NCBI RefSeq assembly: GCF_000518645.1
Contig: NZ_KI912466.1
Coordinates: forward strand, 310,988-374,987
Direction: 5' to 3'
DNA: 64,000 nt
DNA from: Curvibacter gracilis ATCC BAA-807
GTDB taxonomy: Bacteria > Pseudomonadota > Gammaproteobacteria > Burkholderiales > Burkholderiaceae_C
Shown here: positions 58,221 to 64,000 of the stretch, piece by piece
Layout: each line of letters starts with the position of its first letter
How positions within the stretch are numbered: position 1 is the stretch's first letter
Translations under genes and position numbers: made by a program
Notes under the pieces: model-generated
The model's database searches: none
What the model saw: only the letters and a program-made list of their open reading frames with translations
Told to the model about the DNA's origin: nothing

Positions 58221-58961
58221 TCAGGCCGCCAGGGCCTGCTTTTGCAGCAGCACCAGTTCGGCAATGCCGGCTTCGGCCAGGCCGAGCAGCTGGTCCATCT
58301 CGCGGCGGGTGAAGGCCGCGCCTTCGGCGGTGCCCTGCACTTCCACATAGTGGCCGGCGCCGGTCATGACCACATTCATGTCGGTGTCGCAGGCCGAGTC
58401 TTCGGTGTACTCCAAGTCCAGCAAGGGCGTGCCTTCGACGATGCCCACCGAGATGGCGGCCACCTGGTCGAGGATGGGCGACTGGCTGATCTTGCCCGCG
58501 GCCAACAGGCCGTTGACCGCGTCCTGGGCCGCCACGAAGGCGCCGGTGATGGCCGCCGTGCGGGTGCCACCGTCGGCCTGCAGCACATCGCAGTCGAGGT
58601 GCAGGGTGCGTTCACCGAGGCGCTTGAGGTCGAACACCGCGCGCAACGAGCGCCCGATCAGGCGCTGGATCTCCTGGGTGCGGCCGGTCTGCTTGCCGCG
58701 GGCGGCCTCGCGGTCGCTGCGGGTGTGGGTGGCGCGTGGCAGCATGCCGTACTCGGCGGTCACCCAGCCTTCACCGCTGCCGCGCTTGTGCGGAGGCACC
58801 TTCTCTTCAACCGAAGCGGTGCACAGCACCTTGGTATGGCCGAACTCGATCAGCACCGAGCCTTCGGCGTGCATGGTGTAGCCGCGCGTGATGCGCACCG
58901 GGCGCAATTGGGCCGCGGCACGCTGCTGGCTGCGTTGGAAAGAGGTGGGGGTGGCCGTCAT
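58221..58961 (-). CDS. rph: Ribonuclease PH
   Basis: 246 residues, full length and unfrozen (no C-terminal frameshift of the E. coli K-12 type). Phosphorolytic 3' exoribonuclease for tRNA maturation. Motifs include [57 protein letters not shown] and the catalytic-domain [19 protein letters not shown]. It is the first gene of rph-rdgB-hemW. Confidence 0.97.
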   Translation of the reverse strand: MTATPTSFQRSQQRAAAQLRPVRITRGYTMHAEGSVLIEFGHTKVLCTASVEEKVPPHKRGSGEGWVTAEYGMLPRATHTRSDREAARGKQTGRTQEIQRLIGRSLRAVFDLKRLGERTLHLDCDVLQADGGTRTAAITGAFVAAQDAVNGLLAAGKISQSPILDQVAAISVGIVEGTPLLDLEYTEDSACDTDMNVVMTGAGHYVEVQGTAEGAAFTRREMDQLLGLAEAGIAELVLLQKQALAA

Positions 58962-59030
58962 GGTGAGTTGTCCGTTGAGATGAAACAGGCCGGCCAGGCG
59001 GCCGGCAGGGCGTGATTGGAACCCGCCGCA

Positions 59031-59052
59031 GGCCCGGGTTCAAGCCCGGGCC
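59031..59052. repeat. Perfect 8-bp hairpin between rph and the phosphatase gene
   Basis: GGCCCGGG-TTCAAG-CCCGGGCC, 61 bases past the stop of the PP2C gene and about 70 bases before the start of rph. No T tract follows; it could insulate the two minus-strand units. Confidence 0.45.
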
Positions 59053-59112
59053 GGGATGCCCTGTCGCCGCACCGGGGCAATCCAGGGCAACACGGGGTGC
59101 TCGAGGGCCTGC

Positions 59113-60015
59113 TCAGTGCTTGCGCTGGGCCGAGCGGCGGATGGCTTCGTTGATCTCGGCGATGGAGCGCTCGATGGCCGCATCGTCCAGATCGTCGACA
59201 AAATTGTCCAGGGCCCCCGACTGGATGGTCGAGGCGAACACCCCTTCGCTGATGCTGTCGGTGGAGATGCCGCGGGTGGATTCGAAGGTGTCGGGGGTCT
59301 CCCACTCGAGCGCGATCACGGTGACGTTGTCGCTGCTCTCTCCGGCCTTGCGCAGGGCGGTCTCGACCAGCTCGGGCACCGCCTCGGACACGGACAGGCG
59401 GCTCAGGTGGCGCACGATGTCGTCGTCAGGGACGCTGCCCCACAGGCCGTCGGAGCACAACATGATCTTGTCGCCCTGCTGCAGGATGACCGGCCCGGTG
59501 ACGTCGAAGACGGGCTTGGTGGGCGAACCCAGGCAGGTGAACAGCACGTTGCGGTTGATGCGCTCGGGCAGCATCATGGTCGGGCTGCGGTGCTCCATGT
59601 AGGAGTGGTCGCGGGTGCGGGTGAGCAGCTCGGCATCGCGCACCAGGTACAGGCGCGAGTCACCACAGTGCACCCAGCTGGCGCTGCCGCTTTGCACCAC
59701 CCCGGCCACCAGGGTGGTGCGCGGGGTGTCGAGCATGCCCTTGTCGGCGGCGTAGCGCAGGATCTGGTGGTGCGCGGCCATCAGCGCGGTGGTCAGGAAC
59801 TCGGTCACGTCGGCCAGTCGGGGCTGGGCATCGCGCTGGAACAGGGCCGAGATGGTCTGCAAGGCGATCTGGGCCGCCACCTCGCCCTCGGGGTGCCCCC
59901 CCATGCCGTCGGCCAGCACGAACAGGGCCGAGTCACGGGTGTAGCAATAGCCCATGCGGTCTTCGTTCTTTTCACGACCTCCGCGGCGGCTGACCTGGAA
60001 AACTGAGAATTTCAT
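59113..60015 (-). CDS. PP2C-type serine/threonine protein phosphatase
   Basis: 300 residues. Metal-binding motifs of PPM/PP2C phosphatases are all present: GREKNEDRMG (N-terminal Asp19), LADGMGGHPEGEVAA (36-47), SWVHCGDSRLYLVRD, LCSDGLWGSVPDDDI and SSDNVTVIALEW. It is cytoplasmic. The start codon overlaps the stop of the kinase gene by four bases, so kinase and phosphatase are made as a coupled pair and probably act on common targets. Confidence 0.95.
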   Translation of the reverse strand: MKFSVFQVSRRGGREKNEDRMGYCYTRDSALFVLADGMGGHPEGEVAAQIALQTISALFQRDAQPRLADVTEFLTTALMAAHHQILRYAADKGMLDTPRTTLVAGVVQSGSASWVHCGDSRLYLVRDAELLTRTRDHSYMEHRSPTMMLPERINRNVLFTCLGSPTKPVFDVTGPVILQQGDKIMLCSDGLWGSVPDDDIVRHLSRLSVSEAVPELVETALRKAGESSDNVTVIALEWETPDTFESTRGISTDSISEGVFASTIQSGALDNFVDDLDDAAIERSIAEINEAIRRSAQRKH

Positions 60016-61022
60016 TTCGGTTTCGCACCCACGTCCGTGGGTTCACGGCCGGTTTTCTTCTTGTTGTCGGACACCAGGGTGTCGAATTGCAAGCGCACCT
60101 TCTCGCCCACGGAGAGCTTGGTGTAGCGGCGCTCGCCCTCGCGGCTGAGTTCTTTTTGCAGCGCAAACACCGACTGCGGGCGGGCCAGCGGATCGAGCGC
60201 CATGCACCACTCGACCACCTCGATCAGGTTGTCGGAGTAGACCCCGCGCAGGCGCGACAGGGCCAGCGAGAGGCGGTCTTTTTCGATGCGCTGGGGGGCT
60301 TCGTTGGGCGGGTAGCCCTGCATGCAGGCGTAGATGCAGGCGCCGATGGCGTAGATGTCGGTCCAGGGGCCCATGGCCGCATCGCGCCGGTACATCTCGG
60401 GGGCGGCAAAGCCGGGCGTGTACATCGGGCGGATGAAATTGCCCTCTTTGGACAGCACTTCGCGGGCGGCACCGAAGTCGATCAGCACCGCCTTGTTGTC
60501 GTCGGTGATGAAGATGTTGGCGGGCTTGATGTCCAGGTGCAGCATCTTGTGCTGGTGCACGATGCGCAGGCCGCGCAAGACCTCGTCGAACAGCGAGCGG
60601 ATGGTCGATTCGCGGAACACCTTCTGGGTTTTCAGGTCGCGCGCGGTGATGATGAAGTCCTGCAGGGTGGCCCCCTCCAGGTAGTTCATCACCATGTAGA
60701 CGGTTTCGTTCTCGCGGAAGAAGTTCAGCACGCTCACCACCGAGGGGTGGGAGATCTGGGCCAGCGAGCGCCCCTCTTCAAAGAAGCTCTTCAGGCCGAG
60801 CCGGTACAGCGAGAGTTTTTCGGGCTGCACCCGGGGCAGCAACTCGCCAGCGCCGCGCGTGGCCAGCGATGAAGGCAAGTACTCTTTGACGGCGACCTGC
60901 TGGCCTTCCATGTCCAGGGCCAGGTACACCACACCGAAGCCGCCCGCAGAGAGACGACGCACCACGCGGTAGCCACCGATGACGGTATCCGGTGGAAGCG
61001 GTGCCGGTTTGACCTTCGACAT
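60012..61022 (-). CDS. Hanks-type serine/threonine protein kinase (soluble)
   Basis: 336 residues. The kinase core has a Gly loop SAGGFGVVY (25-33), the VAVK Lys46, catalytic loop H162-L-D-I-K-P-A-N169 with Asp164 (Leu instead of Arg, so a non-RD kinase) and DFG at 182-184. TPGFAAPEMY is the P+1 region. There is no membrane helix or PASTA domain; a short basic tail (about 275-336, TKLSVGEKVRLQF...) follows the kinase. It is coupled to the phosphatase gene downstream and divergent from yicC. Confidence 0.95.
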   Translation of the reverse strand: MSKVKPAPLPPDTVIGGYRVVRRLSAGGFGVVYLALDMEGQQVAVKEYLPSSLATRGAGELLPRVQPEKLSLYRLGLKSFFEEGRSLAQISHPSVVSVLNFFRENETVYMVMNYLEGATLQDFIITARDLKTQKVFRESTIRSLFDEVLRGLRIVHQHKMLHLDIKPANIFITDDNKAVLIDFGAAREVLSKEGNFIRPMYTPGFAAPEMYRRDAAMGPWTDIYAIGACIYACMQGYPPNEAPQRIEKDRLSLALSRLRGVYSDNLIEVVEWCMALDPLARPQSVFALQKELSREGERRYTKLSVGEKVRLQFDTLVSDNKKKTGREPTDVGAKPK

Positions 61023-61093
61023 GTGGAGATAGACGGGACGGGCACCCCGTCCAGGCGGGATAATCCCTGTATTGATTTATGTAATAGAACCCA

Positions 61094-62011
61094 ATGCCAG
61101 TTTACAGCATGACCGGTTACGCCACTGCCCAGCAGGACGTGGCCACCCCTGAGGTCGGCGGCGACGCCAAAAGCAGTGCCACCACCCGGTTCGGCCTGGA
61201 AATTCGCGCTGTGAACAGCCGCTTTCTGGACCTGAGCTTCCGGCTGCCCGAAGAGTTGCGCCAGCACGAGCCCGCCTTGCGCGAGCTGCTGACCGCCAAG
61301 CTCAAGCGCGGCAAAGTCGAGGTGCGCGCCGCGCTCGAGCAAGAAGGCGGCGACGGCCTGAAAGAGCCGACCACCCGCCAGCTGCAGAAGCTCAATGCCA
61401 TCCAGGACCAGGTGCGGGCCTGGCTGCCCCAGGCCACGCCTCTGAGCGTGGCCGACGTGATCCGCCTGGGCGGCTCGGACACCCATACCCTGCTGCCCAG
61501 CGCCGAAGAGGTGCAGGCCCTGGCCGCCAAGGTGGTCAAGGAGCTGCTGTCGGCGCGTCAGCGCGAAGGCGCCCGCCTGAGCACCATGCTGCAAGACCGC
61601 ATCGGCCAGCTGCGCGCCCTGGCGGCCCAGGCCACGCCGCTGGTTCCGCAACTGGTGGAACAGCAGCGCCAGCGCTTTCTGGAGCGCTGGAAAGAGGCCA
61701 TGAACCTGACCGAGGGCAGCACCCTGCCCGAGGCCGCCCAGGACCGCGCCCTGTCCGAAGCCACGGCCTTTGCCATCCGCATCGATGTGGCCGAAGAGAT
61801 CACCCGCCTGGATTCGCACCTGGACGAGCTCGAGCGCCTGCTCGGCAAGGGCGGCGAGCTGGGCAAACGGCTCGACTTCCTGATCCAGGAACTGCACCGC
61901 GAGGCCAACACCCTGGGCTCGAAATCGGCCGCCCTGGAACTGACCCGCATCAGCGTGGACATGAAGGTGCTGATCGAGCAGATGCGCGAACAAGTCCAGA
62001 ACATCGAATAA
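61094..62011 (+). CDS. yicC: YicC-family endoribonuclease
   Basis: 305 residues with the YicC_N start [15 protein letters not shown] and [20 protein letters not shown]-type core (here [15 protein letters not shown]). The C-terminal DUF1732 block runs [21 protein letters not shown] to the conserved end [23 protein letters not shown]. It has a role in RNA decay (RNase YicC). It lies directly upstream of gmk (34-base gap) in the frequent yicC-gmk-rpoZ order. Confidence 0.95.
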   Translation: MPVYSMTGYATAQQDVATPEVGGDAKSSATTRFGLEIRAVNSRFLDLSFRLPEELRQHEPALRELLTAKLKRGKVEVRAALEQEGGDGLKEPTTRQLQKLNAIQDQVRAWLPQATPLSVADVIRLGGSDTHTLLPSAEEVQALAAKVVKELLSARQREGARLSTMLQDRIGQLRALAAQATPLVPQLVEQQRQRFLERWKEAMNLTEGSTLPEAAQDRALSEATAFAIRIDVAEEITRLDSHLDELERLLGKGGELGKRLDFLIQELHREANTLGSKSAALELTRISVDMKVLIEQMREQVQNIE

Positions 62012-62045
62012 GCCCCCCGAGCCCAACCCAGACCCTGACCTCATC

Positions 62046-62666
62046 ATGGATTACCCAGGAAACCTGTTTGTCGTGGCCGCCCCCAGCGGGGCCGGCAAGT
62101 CCAGCCTTGTGAAGGCTCTGCTGGAACTGGACTCGCGTGTCCAGCCCTCCGTGTCGCACACCACCCGGCCGCCGCGCGGCCAGGAAAAGCACGGCCGCGA
62201 GTACTTCTTCGTGTCCCAGCCCGAATTTGATTCGATGGTGGCCAACAACGCCTTCATCGAGTGGGCCCATGTGCATGGCAACCGGTATGGCACCTCGAAA
62301 AAGGCCATCGAGGAGCGAATCGCCGAAGGCGCCGACGTGGTGCTGGAGATCGACTTCCAGGGCGCCATCCAGATCAAGAAGGCGTTTGCCAACGCCATCC
62401 TGATCTTCATCCTGCCGCCCAGCTGGGAAGAGCTGCGCTCGCGCCTGGAGCGCCGCGGCGAAGACGCCCCGGACGTGATCGAACTGCGCCTGAAGAACGC
62501 CGCGGTCGAGATGGCGCAGGCCTCGAAATTCGACTTCGTTATAATCAACGAATTGTTTGAGCGCGCCCTTTTCGACATGAAAGCCGTGGTGCACGCCCAG
62601 CGTCTCAAGTATGCAGCCCAGCGACGCGCCCGGGCTGACACCTTCCACTCACTGAACATAGCCTAG
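62046..62666 (+). CDS. gmk: Guanylate kinase
   Basis: 206 residues. It phosphorylates GMP to GDP with ATP. P-loop APSGAGKSS at 12-20, then [21 protein letters not shown] (GMP-binding region) in pieces, and [15 protein letters not shown]. It precedes rpoZ by 16 bases and the rsh gene follows, so nucleotide supply, RNA polymerase and ppGpp metabolism are neighbours. Confidence 0.97.
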   Translation: MDYPGNLFVVAAPSGAGKSSLVKALLELDSRVQPSVSHTTRPPRGQEKHGREYFFVSQPEFDSMVANNAFIEWAHVHGNRYGTSKKAIEERIAEGADVVLEIDFQGAIQIKKAFANAILIFILPPSWEELRSRLERRGEDAPDVIELRLKNAAVEMAQASKFDFVIINELFERALFDMKAVVHAQRLKYAAQRRARADTFHSLNIA

Positions 62667-62682
62667 CCGGCGGAGAACCCTC

Positions 62683-62883
62683 ATGGCACGCATTACCGTT
62701 GAAGATTGCCTGGTCAATATCCCGAACCGCTTCCAGCTGGTTCTGGCGGCCACCTACCGTGCCCGCATGCTGAGCCAGGGCCACTCGCCCAAGATCGAAA
62801 GCAAGAACAAGCCCGCCGTGACCGCCCTGCGTGAAATCGCTGAAGGCAAGATCGGCCTGGAAATGCTCAAGAAGGTTCCCTGA
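62683..62883 (+). CDS. rpoZ: RNA polymerase omega subunit
   Basis: 66 residues, slightly shorter than E. coli omega. The N-terminus [23 protein letters not shown] and the Ala/Lys block [21 protein letters not shown] are diagnostic. Ribosome-binding site GGAG nine bases upstream. It assists assembly of beta-prime and forms part of ppGpp site 1. It is followed by a strong terminator. Confidence 0.97.
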   Translation: MARITVEDCLVNIPNRFQLVLAATYRARMLSQGHSPKIESKNKPAVTALREIAEGKIGLEMLKKVP

Positions 62884-62910
62884 ACCCGTTCGCGCCCCTG
62901 GCGCCGAAAA

Positions 62911-62937
62911 AGCACCGCAGCTGCGGTGCTTTTTTTT
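62911..62937 (+). terminator. Rho-independent terminator after rpoZ
   Basis: A 20-base perfect palindrome AGCACCGCAGCTGCGGTGCT (8-bp stem with AGCT loop) directly followed by seven more T, preceded by an A run that would also serve the other strand. It starts 27 bases after the rpoZ stop codon and separates it from the rsh gene. Confidence 0.95.
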
Positions 62938-62979
62938 GCCCTTTCTCCCACTCATCCCTGACAGCGCTACATTAGAAGC

Positions 62980-64000
62980 ATGACTGCGGTGCTGCCCTCT
63001 TCCTCTGCCACGCCTCCGAAAAGTGCTGCCGCGGCCGCCGGCTCCACCACGACCGCCGCGGCCAACGCTGCTGCGGCAAGCTTTGCCGCCCTGGTCGACG
63101 GCCTGGGCTACCTGGGCCCGGCCGGCATCGAGCAGGTGCGCCAGGCCTACCGGTTTGCCGACGCCGCCCACCTGGGCCAGTTGCGCAACAGTGGCGAACC
63201 CTACATCACCCACCCCATCGCCGTGGCGGCCCAGTGCGCCGTCTGGAAGCTCGATGCCCAGGCCCTGATGGCGGCCCTGCTACACGACGCGCTGGAAGAC
63301 TGCGGCGTGACCAAGGCCGAACTGGTCGACCGCTTCGGCCTGCAGGTGGCTGAGCTGGTGGACGGGCTGACCAAGCTGGACAAGCTGCAGTTCAACACCC
63401 GCGAAGAGAACCAGGCCGAGTCCTTCCGCAAGATGCTGCTGGCCATGGCGCGCGATGTGCGGGTGATCCTGATCAAGCTGGCCGACCGCACGCACAACAT
63501 GCGCACGATGTCGGACATGCCCAAGAGCAAATGGGGCCGCATCGCCTCCGAGACGCTCGACATCTATGCCCCGATCGCCCACCGCCTGGGGCTGAACCAG
63601 ACCTACCGTGAACTGCAGGACCTGTCGTTCCGCCACCTGCACCCCTGGCGCTACGCCATCCTGGCCAAGGCCGTGGCCAAGGCCCGCAGCCGACGCCGCG
63701 ACCTGATCCAGAAGGTGCAGGCCGATGTCGATGCCGCCTTTGCCACGCTGGGCATGCGCATCCGCATGGCCGGGCGCGAAAAAACCCTGTATTCGATCTA
63801 TTGCAAGATGGACGAAAAGCACCTGAGCTTTGCCCAGGTGACCGACATCTACGGCTTTCGCATCATCGTGCCGGGCATCACCGACTGCTACACGGCGCTC
63901 GGCGTGCTGCACCAGATGTACAAGCCGGTGCCGGGCAAGTTCAAGGACCACATCGCGATTGCCAAGGTGAACGGCTACCAGTCGCTGCACACGACGCTGG
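62980..64000 (+). CDS. RelA/SpoT-family (p)ppGpp synthetase/hydrolase (5' part only)
   Basis: 340 codons are visible; the gene runs off the window. After an Ala/Ser/Thr-rich start (about 1-33), the hydrolase domain keeps the metal-binding HD pair (His102-Asp103 in LLHDALED) and further residues (ITHP, LADRTHNMRT). The synthetase domain begins with EKTLYSIYCKM, IYGFRIIV and ends at GYQSLHTTL. Hydrolase motifs are intact, so a bifunctional SpoT/Rel type is likely rather than RelA. The ATG is 43 bases after the rpoZ terminator, so it has its own promoter or read-through. Confidence 0.95.
   Translation, partial: MTAVLPSSSATPPKSAAAAAGSTTTAAANAAAASFAALVDGLGYLGPAGIEQVRQAYRFADAAHLGQLRNSGEPYITHPIAVAAQCAVWKLDAQALMAALLHDALEDCGVTKAELVDRFGLQVAELVDGLTKLDKLQFNTREENQAESFRKMLLAMARDVRVILIKLADRTHNMRTMSDMPKSKWGRIASETLDIYAPIAHRLGLNQTYRELQDLSFRHLHPWRYAILAKAVAKARSRRRDLIQKVQADVDAAFATLGMRIRMAGREKTLYSIYCKMDEKHLSFAQVTDIYGFRIIVPGITDCYTALGVLHQMYKPVPGKFKDHIAIAKVNGYQSLHTTL

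Noticed and set aside
59031-59052. G-G-G-T-T-C-A-A-G-C-C-C sequence resembling a tRNA T-arm
   Set aside because: Stem pairing does not fit the 5-bp T-stem register and there is no acceptor, D-arm, anticodon arm or CCA around it; treated as a hairpin.

Overview
The window is GC-rich chromosomal DNA from a betaproteobacterium of the order Burkholderiales. I base this on the accB-accC-prmA-DUF3426 block, the yqgE-ruvX-pyrR-pyrB-(inactive pyrC) block, the rubredoxin-pilGHIJ-chpA block, the divergent rubredoxin/thiD-hemL arrangement and gmk-rpoZ-rsh. Family level (Comamonadaceae or a Sphaerotilus/Leptothrix-like relative) is only a guess. I saw no rRNA, tRNA, IS element, prophage or CRISPR array.

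Layout. 1-7.2 kb: tail of a histone H1-like protein, then a minus-strand run of a PfkB-family kinase, a zinc-ribbon/DUF3426 protein, prmA, accC and accB, followed by a TlpA-like thioredoxin and a conserved hypothetical. 7.3-12.5 kb: mpl, then a PhnCDEE-type oxyanion/phosphonate ABC importer with a small zinc-ribbon gene upstream. 12.8-15.3 kb: an orphan sensor kinase and a diverged SiaB-like protein. 15.3-20 kb: the pyrimidine operon, including a dihydroorotase paralogue without its HxH metal site. 20-21.5 kb: DNA photolyase. 21.5-31.9 kb: the Chp/Pil chemosensory operon for type IV pili (2150-residue ChpA, PilJ, PilI, PilH, PilG) with rubredoxin upstream. 32-34.5 kb: a ThiD-like kinase, hemL and a 59-residue membrane protein.

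34.6-40.4 kb is the most interesting part. It holds a PAS-AAA+-HTH sigma-54 activator, the convergent copper/iron-sulfur protein gene ccoG, and a protoglobin-PAS-PAS-GGDEF-EAL protein whose globin has Met at the proximal-His position. ACTGCCA/TGGCAGT repeats lie both in front of the activator gene and about 95-155 bp upstream of a good -24/-12 promoter that points at ccoG. This suggests a compact autoregulated sigma-54 circuit. A perfect 10-bp inverted repeat sits next to the likely promoter of the globin/c-di-GMP gene.

40.6-46.7 kb: an RND efflux operon in the order pump, adaptor, outer-membrane channel. 46.7-54.8 kb: an eight-gene acyl-CoA catabolic operon (crotonase, two acyl-CoA dehydrogenases, two CoA-transferases, two Bug-type binding proteins, a MaoC-like protein), divergent from a LysR regulator. 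55.9-64 kb: a YidB-like protein, hemW-rdgB-rph, a PP2C phosphatase/Ser-Thr kinase pair, yicC, gmk, rpoZ with a strong terminator, and the start of a RelA/SpoT gene that runs off the end.
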